Below, one piece after another: positions 9,525 to 15,798 of a stretch of 64,000 bases of DNA. Origin of the DNA: Leucobacter sp. UT-8R-CII-1-4 (GTDB taxonomy: Bacteria > Actinomycetota > Actinomycetes > Actinomycetales > Microbacteriaceae). The translations under genes and the position numbers were made by a program. Within the stretch, counting starts at the first letter, position 1. Each line of letters starts with the position of its first letter. A model generated the notes under the pieces. It was given only the letters and a program-made list of their open reading frames with translations. It did not search any database and was not told the origin of the DNA. The DNA is taken from NCBI RefSeq assembly GCF_030010235.1, contig NZ_JASCRS010000005.1:1-64000 (forward strand). Direction: 5' to 3'.

Positions 9525-10079
9525 CTAAACGAGAGCGGCAGTGGTCGGCTCAGAGTTTGCGGCAAATCTCTGCCTGGCGAGACGAGCGTAAGGCCGTTTT
9601 TCGAGCATGATCTGTGCTTTGAGCGCCGCGCCGCAGTCGGGCAGGCCCGCGAGCAATTGGCGAATGGCTTCGCTCAGAATCGGACTGTCAGGCTCGGTGC
9701 TGTGCAGCAGATCGAACACGGTGTGTTCGGGGGTGGTGATGAGGAAATAGCCGAGCTTCTTGGTATCTTTTTCGGCGAGTGTGAGCTGGGCAATTCGGCT
9801 GTCAAGGATTCGTCTAGCGTGACCACGGCGAGGGCTGGTGGCGACCTGCAGCGGCTCGACGAGCTCTTGTACGGCAAGCCATACCCACGCGGCAGTGAGA
9901 TGGCTGGCGATTCGATCGCCAGCCAAATAGGGGGCGAGCGCGGTTAAACGCACGAGCGAATTATCTGGCCAGGCGATCCCACGCACCCCTGGGCCGCATC
10001 GAATCAGGTCGCCGCGCAGAATCATGGCGTTTTGAACGCTGCGTGGAATGAGGTCGTAGCGAGGCGGTAGGTAGCTCAT
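9525..10079 (-). CDS. AbiEi-antitoxin-like protein (uncharacterised)
   Basis: A 184-aa soluble protein. A central SHLTAAWVW motif followed by TTPEHTVFDLL resembles the core of AbiEi-type antitoxin/transcriptional regulator domains common in actinobacteria, where a TxPxxTxxDL motif is typical. No AbiEii nucleotidyltransferase toxin lies beside it. I chose ATG at 10079; an upstream in-frame start at 10112 would add 11 residues. Two 8-bp palindromes lie just upstream (10085-10116), consistent with a DNA-binding autoregulator. The family assignment is from motif memory and is moderately sure; function unknown. Confidence 0.6.
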   Translation of the reverse strand: MSYLPPRYDLIPRSVQNAMILRGDLIRCGPGVRGIAWPDNSLVRLTALAPYLAGDRIASHLTAAWVWLAVQELVEPLQVATSPRRGHARRILDSRIAQLTLAEKDTKKLGYFLITTPEHTVFDLLHSTEPDSPILSEAIRQLLAGLPDCGAALKAQIMLEKRPYARLARQRFAANSEPTTAALV

Positions 10080-10084
10080 GGAGA

Positions 10085-10118
10085 CAATATTGCGCTTGAA
10101 TCGCACAAGCAATTGCGC
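10085..10118 (-). promoter_or_regulatory. paired palindromes upstream of the AbiEi-like gene
   Basis: CAATATTG (10085-10092) and GCAATTGC (10109-10116) are perfect 8-bp palindromes. Each overlaps the same heptamer ATTGCGC (10089-10095 and 10112-10118), spaced 23 bases apart, about two helical turns. They sit immediately before the start codon of the minus-strand gene and could be its operator. Confidence 0.4.
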
Positions 10119-10143
10119 ATAACGGCAAATCTGTGGATAACAC

Positions 10144-10193
10144 AGTGGTGGCCCCGCCCCTGAGCGAGAAAGCTCGGGAGCGGGGCCACCACT
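10144..10193 (-). terminator. terminator after the DUF349 gene
   Basis: A long GC-rich hairpin: 13-bp perfect outer arms (10144-10156 and 10181-10193) with a further partly paired inner stem. It follows the minus-strand DUF349 gene and separates it from the AbiEi-like gene. The downstream minus-strand sequence is not T-rich. Confidence 0.7.
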
Positions 10194-10208
10194 GAGGTAC
10201 GTTCGTAA

Positions 10209-11447
10209 TTAGTCGCCGATGGCTGCGAGCCATGACTCCTGGGTTGCGAGCTTCTGCTCAGCTTCTGCCTTCGACTTTGCGTCTTTCGCATGAGCGATTT
10301 CAGCCTTGAGCTCGGCAATCGAGGTCTCAAGCTGACCGCGCAGGCCCTCACTGCGAGCCTTGGTCTCGGGGTTGGTCTTGCGCCAGTGCTCTTCTTCGAG
10401 GCCCTTCACATGATCTTCGATCTTGCGAATCTTGCCTTCAATATCACGCACGGCCTCGCGTGGCACGCGGCCAATCTCGTCCCACTTTAGCTGCAACTCG
10501 GTGAGGCGCTTACGCGCAGCAACGCGATCGGTCTGCGCGAGCAACTGATCTGCGTATTCGTCGAGCAGCGCCTGCTTTGCAGCGAGATTTACTGCATACT
10601 CTTCGTTGGTCTGTGCAACCTCAGCGGCCTTCGCCTGGTAGAGCACATCGCCAGCGGCCTTGAAACGTGCCCAGAGTTGGTCATCAAGCTTGCGGCTTGC
10701 GCGGCCAGCACCCTTCCACTCATCAAGCAGCGTGCGGTAAGCAGGAATGCCGTCGATGCCGCGGGGCGCGAGGGCCTCAGCCTGAGTAATCAAGCGTTCC
10801 TTGCGGTGCTTTACGTCTTTGTTCGTTGCATCTAGCTGTGCGAAGTGTGCGCGGCGGGCGGTGTCAAAGCTCTGACGTGCCGAGCGGAAACGCTTCCACA
10901 TAGCGTCTGCGACAGACTTTGGTAGCTGAGGGCCGCTGCGCTGAGATGCCTGCCAGTCGGTGAACAACTGCTCAAAGGCCTGGCCGGTCTCCTTCCAGCG
11001 AATCGAAGCCTCTGGCTGTGCGGCGAGGCGTTCTGCCTCAACCACGATTGCCTCGCGCTGTTCTGCTGCCTTCTGCTTTGCGGCCTCGCGTTCAGCCTGC
11101 TGCTTTTCGGTCAGCTCGCTCGCCTTGCCGCCGAGCTTCTCGACGCGGGCACGAAGTGAGGCCAAATCACCAATAGCAGCTGGCTCAACAAGCTGGGCCT
11201 GAAGCTTGGTTACGATCTCAGCAACATCGTTGCCTGCTGTGCCACGGGCTACGCGGGCTTCAAGCAGGGTGACTGCACCCTCAAGATCAGCGAACTTACG
11301 TTCGTAGTAGGCGAGAGCCTCTTCGGGGGTGCCGTCAGGAAACTGACCCACCTCTCGTTCGGAGTCGCCTTCGCGCACAAATACCGTGCGGTTTTCGTCG
11401 ACGCGGCCCCAAGGCTGTTCGTTTGTGGTTTCGCTCACCGTGCTCAC
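10209..11447 (-). CDS. DUF349 domain-containing protein
   Basis: A 412-aa, highly charged, largely helical protein made of repeated DUF349 three-helix units (WKETGQAFEQLFTDW, LLDEWKGAGRASRKLDDQLW and KWDEIGRVPREAVRDIEGK mark successive repeats). The N-terminal part begins WGRVDENRTVFVREG, which is characteristic of the actinobacterial version. The C-terminal quarter is a predicted coiled coil. The role is unknown; some members have been linked to RNA or ribosome-associated functions. It is transcribed divergently from rarA, with only about 105 bases between the two start codons. Confidence 0.85.
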   Translation of the reverse strand: MSTVSETTNEQPWGRVDENRTVFVREGDSEREVGQFPDGTPEEALAYYERKFADLEGAVTLLEARVARGTAGNDVAEIVTKLQAQLVEPAAIGDLASLRARVEKLGGKASELTEKQQAEREAAKQKAAEQREAIVVEAERLAAQPEASIRWKETGQAFEQLFTDWQASQRSGPQLPKSVADAMWKRFRSARQSFDTARRAHFAQLDATNKDVKHRKERLITQAEALAPRGIDGIPAYRTLLDEWKGAGRASRKLDDQLWARFKAAGDVLYQAKAAEVAQTNEEYAVNLAAKQALLDEYADQLLAQTDRVAARKRLTELQLKWDEIGRVPREAVRDIEGKIRKIEDHVKGLEEEHWRKTNPETKARSEGLRGQLETSIAELKAEIAHAKDAKSKAEAEQKLATQESWLAAIGD

Positions 11448-11540
11448 CTGTTCATGTCGTAGAGATGCCGGCGCTGTGCCGACCGTGCAGTGCGCCTACT
11501 ACTCTATCCGTCTCAGGCTGTGTTTGTCGGGGGTCGCCGA

Positions 11541-11546
11541 TAACAT
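11541..11546 (+). promoter_or_regulatory. -10 element of a leaderless rarA promoter
   Basis: TAACAT lies exactly 6 bases before the rarA GTG at 11553, and no ribosome binding site is present in between. The spacing predicts transcription starting at or next to the start codon. Confidence 0.55.
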
Positions 11547-11552
11547 CAAGGT

Positions 11553-13136
11553 GTGAGTATCCAAGCTGCAGCCATGACCGCACCCCTTGCGGTGCGTATG
11601 CGGCCGCGCACGCTCGATGAAGTGGTGGGGCAGCAGCATCTTTTGCGTAGCGGATCACCCCTCCGGGTGCTGGCTGAGGCCGGCGACGGGTCCACCGGCG
11701 CGGTTTCTTTGATTCTCTGGGGTCCGCCAGGCACTGGCAAGACCACTCTCGCGCAGGCGATTGCATCATCGAGCGGTCGACGTTTTGTTGAGCTATCAGC
11801 GGTCACCGCTGGTATTAAAGACGTGCGAACGGTGATGGAACGCGCGCTGAATGACCGTGACCTCTACGGTGTCGCTACCGTGCTCTTTCTTGATGAGATT
11901 CACAGGTTCACGAAGGCTCAGCAAGATGCTTTGTTGCCCGGCGTTGAGAACGGGTGGGTAACGCTCGTTGCGGCGACAACTGAGAATCCATCGTTCTCGG
12001 TCATTAGTCCGTTGCTTTCTCGCTCGCTGCTGCTTACGCTGCAACCCCTCGAAGACGCAGATCTTGCCCTGCTTTTGCGGCGCGCTGTTGCTGATCCGCG
12101 CGGTTTGGCGGGAACGGTAGAACTCAGCGAAGAAGCGCTTGCTGCGCTTGTGCAATTGGCGTCTGGGGATGCTCGACGTGCGCTCACAGGGCTTGAAGCT
12201 GCTGCGGCTTCGGCGCTCGCTTCTGCCGCGTCGCCGGTAAACGAAGCTGCGGTGTTTGAAGCCGAAGATCGGCTAACTGGCGAAGCTGAAGAGCTGCTCG
12301 CAGGTGAAGCTGATTTTGGTTCCGATGACGAAGCCGAAGACGTAGACGATGATGGCTGCGATGATGCTGATGAAAACGGCGATGATTCTGCTGGCGAGCA
12401 ACAATCCAAAGCTGACTCGGATGCTGAAGGTGAACTTGCTGCTGGAATAGGCGTAGAAACCCAACGCGAAGGCGATCCAGCGCCAGCAGCACAAGCAACC
12501 TTGCCGGTGATCACCGCAGAGATTGTTTCTGCGTCGATCGATCGCGCCCTCTTACGCTATGACCGCAACGGGGATGAACACTACGACGTTATTAGCGCAT
12601 TCATTAAGTCGATTCGCGGCAGCGATCCCGACGCGGCGATTCACTATCTTGCGCGCATGATTGAGGCAGGTGAAGACCCCCGTTTTATTGCGCGACGGCT
12701 GATGGTGCATGCCGCAGAAGATATTGGCATGGCAGATCCGCAAGCGCTGCAAATTGCAGTCGCTGCGGCTGAGGCAACCCAGATGATTGGTTTGCCCGAG
12801 GCGCGATTGCCATTGGCCGAGGCGACGATCTATTTGGCGACCGCACCGAAATCGAATGCGGTGATCTCGGCGATTGACACTGCCATTGCCGATGTCCGGG
12901 CCGGCAAATTTGGCCGGGTTCCGCCGCCGCTTCGTGATGCGCACTACCCAGGTGCAAAACGACTCGGGCACGGCAAAGGCTACAAGTATCCGCACAGCGA
13001 TCCGCTTGGTGTCGTGCGCCAGCAGCATTTGCCAGACGAATTGGTGAACCGCGTGTATTACCAGCCCAGCGATCACGGCAACGAACGCGCGATTTCGGAG
13101 CGTCTCGAAAAGATTCGCCGGATCACAAGGGGCTAG
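11553..13136 (+). CDS. rarA: replication-associated recombination ATPase RarA (MgsA) with an acidic insertion
   Basis: RarA (527 aa) is an AAA+ clamp-loader-like protein acting at stalled replication forks. Walker A is GPPGTGKT (57-64), Walker B is LDEIH (113-117) and sensor I is ATTENPS (141-147). After the ATPase lid, an acidic Asp/Glu/Ala segment of roughly 90 residues (about 228-318) interrupts the protein before the tetramerisation domain resumes at [14 protein letters not shown]. The conserved C terminus includes GYKYPHSDP. Usual family length is about 440 aa, so the insertion accounts for the excess. The GTG start is supported by the leaderless -10 element; an in-frame ATG lies 7 codons later. 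Confidence 0.93.
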   Translation: MSIQAAAMTAPLAVRMRPRTLDEVVGQQHLLRSGSPLRVLAEAGDGSTGAVSLILWGPPGTGKTTLAQAIASSSGRRFVELSAVTAGIKDVRTVMERALNDRDLYGVATVLFLDEIHRFTKAQQDALLPGVENGWVTLVAATTENPSFSVISPLLSRSLLLTLQPLEDADLALLLRRAVADPRGLAGTVELSEEALAALVQLASGDARRALTGLEAAAASALASAASPVNEAAVFEAEDRLTGEAEELLAGEADFGSDDEAEDVDDDGCDDADENGDDSAGEQQSKADSDAEGELAAGIGVETQREGDPAPAAQATLPVITAEIVSASIDRALLRYDRNGDEHYDVISAFIKSIRGSDPDAAIHYLARMIEAGEDPRFIARRLMVHAAEDIGMADPQALQIAVAAAEATQMIGLPEARLPLAEATIYLATAPKSNAVISAIDTAIADVRAGKFGRVPPPLRDAHYPGAKRLGHGKGYKYPHSDPLGVVRQQHLPDELVNRVYYQPSDHGNERAISERLEKIRRITRG

Positions 13137-13233
13137 TTGCGGCGACTCGTCTTCCGAGCGCCGGGTGCTTCGAGTGTGGACTGCCTTGCGGCTGTTCAAA
13201 AAGAAAGTCCTCGTCGGTGCCCAAAAACCGACC

Positions 13234-13239
13234 TATGCT
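13234..13239 (+). promoter_or_regulatory. -10 element of a leaderless promoter for the small membrane protein gene
   Basis: TATGCT lies 6 bases before the ATG at 13246, with no Shine-Dalgarno sequence in between, fitting the leaderless pattern seen at several genes in this window. Confidence 0.5.
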
Positions 13240-13245
13240 GACCGC

Positions 13246-13416
13246 ATGAAACACGACCTTTTTGTGGTGATCTACCTTGTGGTGATGGTGGCACTCATTA
13301 TTGGTCTCGATGTGTTGTTCCTGCGTGATCATCTTTGGTGGCGACTCGCGACAAACGTCGGCATTGTTGTGGTGTTCGCTACGGTGTATCTGCTGTTCTT
13401 CCGCACCTCGAAATAG
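13246..13416 (+). CDS. small two-helix membrane protein (hypothetical)
   Basis: A 56-aa protein with two hydrophobic helices (about 5-24 and 32-51) separated by a short charged loop containing LRDHLWWR, ending FFRTSK. No recognisable domain. I chose the ATG at 13246 because a leaderless -10 element precedes it; a longer frame to 13165 would add 27 mostly basic residues. It lies between rarA and a DUF4328 protein. Function unknown. Confidence 0.6.
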   Translation: MKHDLFVVIYLVVMVALIIGLDVLFLRDHLWWRLATNVGIVVVFATVYLLFFRTSK

Positions 13417-13574
13417 CTTGGCGCGGTTGGCTGCCACACGTCGAGAGCGATGCCTCGCGCCGAGGGGCGCGTGCGCACACACGGTACTCAGATGCCCCTC
13501 GGTTTGGGCTGTGCCCCTCGCTGCGAAGCGAGTTAGGGTGGATGCTCGGAAAGTTGTCTTCGAAAGGACAGTTC

Positions 13575-14411
13575 ATGTCGGATTCCCTCGTTCCTCCGCC
13601 CGCCGGTTGGTACCCGGCGCCAAACGGCTCAGGAGAGCAGTGGTGGTGGGACGGGACTGCGTGGGCACAGCCGCAGCCAGCTCAGCCAGCTCAGCCAGCT
13701 CAGCCAGCTGAGCCGGAACAGCCAGTTCAGGCACAGCCTTGGCAGCAGCAGCCATCACAGCAGCCTTGGCAGCAGCAGGCTCAAGCCCGAAACACTGAGA
13801 CAATCCAACGTCTCTCAATGGCAACTCAGATCCTGCTTTGGGTAAGCGCAGGCTTCTCACTCATCACGATCTTTGTAGAGTTCTTCGGCCTTTCGGTCAT
13901 TAACGGGTACCTCAATGATCTTTTCTTGCCAGAGGGCAACATGGTGGGTTACGCAGGGCTCAGCAGTCTCGTGGCTATCTTGGCCGTCCTGGTACTGATT
14001 GCCACCGGCATCTGCTGGGTGATTTGGCAGTTCCAGGTTGCGCAGCAAGTCGCGGGCTTGACGCGCCGCACCCCAGGTTGGCACATTGGCTCGTGGTTTA
14101 TTCCGGTAGTGAGTTTATGGTTCCCGTACCAAAATATTTCAGATCTTTGGAAGGCGGTTCGCCGCCCCCAGCCCTCATGGCAGATCGCCTGGTGGTTGCT
14201 CTGGCTCGGCGGAGGCATTGTTTCGCAGATTTCGTCGCGTATCGTGATGGATTCCTACACCGTCGAAAGCTGGCGCGCGGCTATGTACTCGAGTATTGGG
14301 GCTGAGGTGCTGACTCTCGCTGCGGTTCCGTTTGCTTGTTTGATTTTGCGAGGGATCACCGATGGCTTGCGCAACCTTCCTGCTTACGCGGTGCCCGCTG
14401 CTCGTCACTAA
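13575..14411 (+). CDS. DUF2510/DUF4328 membrane protein
   Basis: A 278-aa protein. The N terminus (about 7-32) is a DUF2510 motif, PPAGWYPAPNGSGEQWWWDG, common at the cytosolic end of actinobacterial membrane proteins. A Gln/Pro/Ala low-complexity linker follows, then a DUF4328-type membrane domain with about five helices between 80 and 270, including the conserved WFIPVVSLWFPYQNISDLWKA-like segment. The start is ATG at 13575 after GAAAGGACA. Upstream in-frame codons lack any relation to the family. Role unknown. Confidence 0.82.
   Translation: MSDSLVPPPAGWYPAPNGSGEQWWWDGTAWAQPQPAQPAQPAQPAEPEQPVQAQPWQQQPSQQPWQQQAQARNTETIQRLSMATQILLWVSAGFSLITIFVEFFGLSVINGYLNDLFLPEGNMVGYAGLSSLVAILAVLVLIATGICWVIWQFQVAQQVAGLTRRTPGWHIGSWFIPVVSLWFPYQNISDLWKAVRRPQPSWQIAWWLLWLGGGIVSQISSRIVMDSYTVESWRAAMYSSIGAEVLTLAAVPFACLILRGITDGLRNLPAYAVPAARH
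13674..13709 (+). repeat. four exact 9-bp tandem repeats in the DUF4328 gene
   Basis: The unit CAGCCAGCT is repeated four times without mismatch and encodes the Gln-Pro-Ala linker between the DUF2510 and membrane domains. It is a likely slippage site that keeps frame because the unit is a multiple of three. Confidence 0.85.
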
Positions 14412-14726
14412 GGCAAACAACACACCTGCCCGAGCAGATGCAGATATGAGCATCTGGCACCCGCATTCGTGGTAAGGTTTTCTTTGGCCAACATGTCGTT
14501 TCGTTGCAGGCTGCACACGAAACGATCATGGCAGTCGCCCTGTAGCCGGGTTTCTGCAATGGTCGTTCCCTTACCGGAACACGGTTCCTCACCGAGTTTC
14601 GGTGCGCCGGGTCGCGTGCGCTGTGAAATATCAGTGCGGATTCGGTATGACCGAGAGAACATCGGGAATGCGGCGTGAAAGCGCTGGGATCCCGAAGTAA
14701 CAACAGAAATCCCGAAAGGACTACAA
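14412..14726 (+). promoter_or_regulatory. structured 5' leader of rpsD
   Basis: This 315-base gap has no plausible gene. A possible -10 element TAAGGT is at 14473. A strong hairpin spans 14497-14524 (an 8-bp stem plus a 4-bp inner stem, one bulged base, 3-base loop). Further on, GTTCC (14565-14569), GGAAC (14576-14580) and GTTCC (14584-14588) can form two mutually exclusive stems, and CACCGA/TCGGTG (14590-14595 and 14599-14604) forms another. A weak hairpin (14435-14441 with 14450-14456) may terminate the upstream gene. The layout suggests an autoregulatory ribosomal-protein leader; that function is inferred. Confidence 0.5.
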
Positions 14727-15356
14727 GTGTCGAAGACTACTCGCACTCGTGCCAAGGTTCGCCAGTCGCGCGCCCTGGGCATTGCACTGACCCCAAAGGC
14801 AGCTCGCTTCATGGAGAAGCGCCCGTACGGCCCAGGCCAGCACGGACGCACCAAGCGTAAGAGCGACAGCGACTACGCTGTTCGTCTGCGTGAGAAGCAG
14901 CGTCTCCGCGCTCAGTACGGCATCCGCGAGAAGCAGCTTGTTATTGCGTTCAAGGAAGCTCGTCGTCAGGACGGCCTGACCGGTGAGAACCTGGTTGAGC
15001 TTCTCGAGATGCGCCTCGACGCACTCGTTCTGCGTGCTGGCTTTGCTCGCACCACCGCACAGGCTCGTCAGATGGTTGTGCACCGCCACATCCTCGTTGA
15101 TGGCAAGATCGTTGACCGCCCATCGTTCCGCGTAAAGCCGGGACAGCTGGTTCACGTCAAGGAAAAGTCGGAAGGCACCGAGCCTTTCCAGGTTGCAGCA
15201 GCCGGCGGTCACGCCGAGGTTCTGCCTCCAGTTCCTGGCTACCTCGAGGTAGAGCTCGACAAGCTGCAGGCTCGCCTGCTGCGTCGTCCAAAGCGCGCAG
15301 AGGTTCCAGTGACCTGTGACGTTCAGCTTGTGGTCGAGTACTACGCAGCTCGCTAA
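14727..15356 (+). CDS. rpsD: 30S ribosomal protein S4
   Basis: S4 (209 aa) is a primary 16S rRNA-binding protein of the 30S subunit. The N terminus has the characteristic RPYGPGQHG followed by a basic region, and the S4 RNA-binding domain lies at about 95-155 (MRLDALVLRAGFARTTAQARQ region, HRHILVDGK). The zinc-binding cysteines of the C+ form are absent. The GTG start is preceded by CCGAAAGGACTACAA. It stands as a single gene with its own long leader and a terminator downstream, unlike organisms where rpsD sits in the alpha operon. Confidence 0.97.
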   Translation: MSKTTRTRAKVRQSRALGIALTPKAARFMEKRPYGPGQHGRTKRKSDSDYAVRLREKQRLRAQYGIREKQLVIAFKEARRQDGLTGENLVELLEMRLDALVLRAGFARTTAQARQMVVHRHILVDGKIVDRPSFRVKPGQLVHVKEKSEGTEPFQVAAAGGHAEVLPPVPGYLEVELDKLQARLLRRPKRAEVPVTCDVQLVVEYYAAR

Positions 15357-15374
15357 ACGAGCTGCTTAGTACTC
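15336..15374 (+). promoter_or_regulatory. hairpin spanning the rpsD stop codon
   Basis: Arms 15336-15352 and 15358-15374 pair over 17 positions with one mismatch, and the 5-base loop contains most of the TAA stop. An alternative hairpin uses the same right arm: GTACTC (15369-15374) with GAGTAC (15378-15383). The two are mutually exclusive. Confidence 0.5.
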
Positions 15375-15432
15375 CATGAGTACAGCGTTTTCGGCGGCCG
15401 CGCTGGCGGCGGCCGTCTACGCAGCTCGCTAA
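15341..15432 (+). repeat. 16-bp direct repeat of the rpsD 3' end
   Basis: The last 16 bases of rpsD, including the stop codon (CTACGCAGCTCGCTAA, 15341-15356), recur exactly at 15417-15432, 76 bases downstream. The segment between is GC-rich (GGCGGCCG repeats). This looks like the trace of a local duplication. Confidence 0.75.
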
Positions 15433-15448
15433 GTAATTAGCTTTTACG

Positions 15449-15483
15449 GGAGCGTCGGATCCGGTTTTCGGATCCGACGCTCC
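15449..15483 (+). terminator. terminator after rpsD
   Basis: A perfect 15-bp stem (15449-15463 with 15469-15483) with a GTTTT loop is followed by TTTGTGTTT. It is a textbook intrinsic terminator. Confidence 0.92.
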
Positions 15484-15571
15484 TTTGTGTTTCCCGGCAG
15501 ATGCCCGAGAGTTCGACCCAGGGCATAGTGGTGTCGATAGAATCGGTAGGTCTAGAGAACTGGAGATCAGC

Positions 15572-15796
15572 ATGCGCAGATTGTCATGGCTCGTTGTCGG
15601 GGTTGCCCTCGGCTTCGTGGGCGCGCACTTCGTGAATCAGACGCCAAGCGGGCGTCGGTTTTTTGACCAGGTGAATCGCGGAGCGCGTGAGTTTAGCGAT
15701 GCCCTCGCCGAGGGATACCGCGAAGCAGATGAAGAATTTACGGACGCGCTGAACGACGTTGAGCGCCGTCTGGCCAAGTTGGAGGCAAAGAACTAA
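15572..15796 (+). CDS. small membrane-anchored helical protein (hypothetical)
   Basis: A 74-aa protein with one N-terminal membrane helix (about 5-20, LSWLVVGVALGFVGAHFV) and an amphipathic, highly charged helix ending VERRLAKLEAKN, a likely coiled coil. The start is ATG at 15572 with CTGGAGATC upstream. alaS begins 2 bases after its stop, so it is probably cotranscribed and translationally coupled with alaS. I recall small proteins of this type next to alaS in related actinobacteria, but no function is known to me. Confidence 0.7.
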   Translation: MRRLSWLVVGVALGFVGAHFVNQTPSGRRFFDQVNRGAREFSDALAEGYREADEEFTDALNDVERRLAKLEAKN

Positions 15797-15798
15797 GC

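Noticed and set aside
13674-13709. Short tandem repeats as a CRISPR array
   Set aside because: Nine-base units without spacers inside a coding linker; ordinary low-complexity repeat. The same applies to the repeats in aroK and rne.
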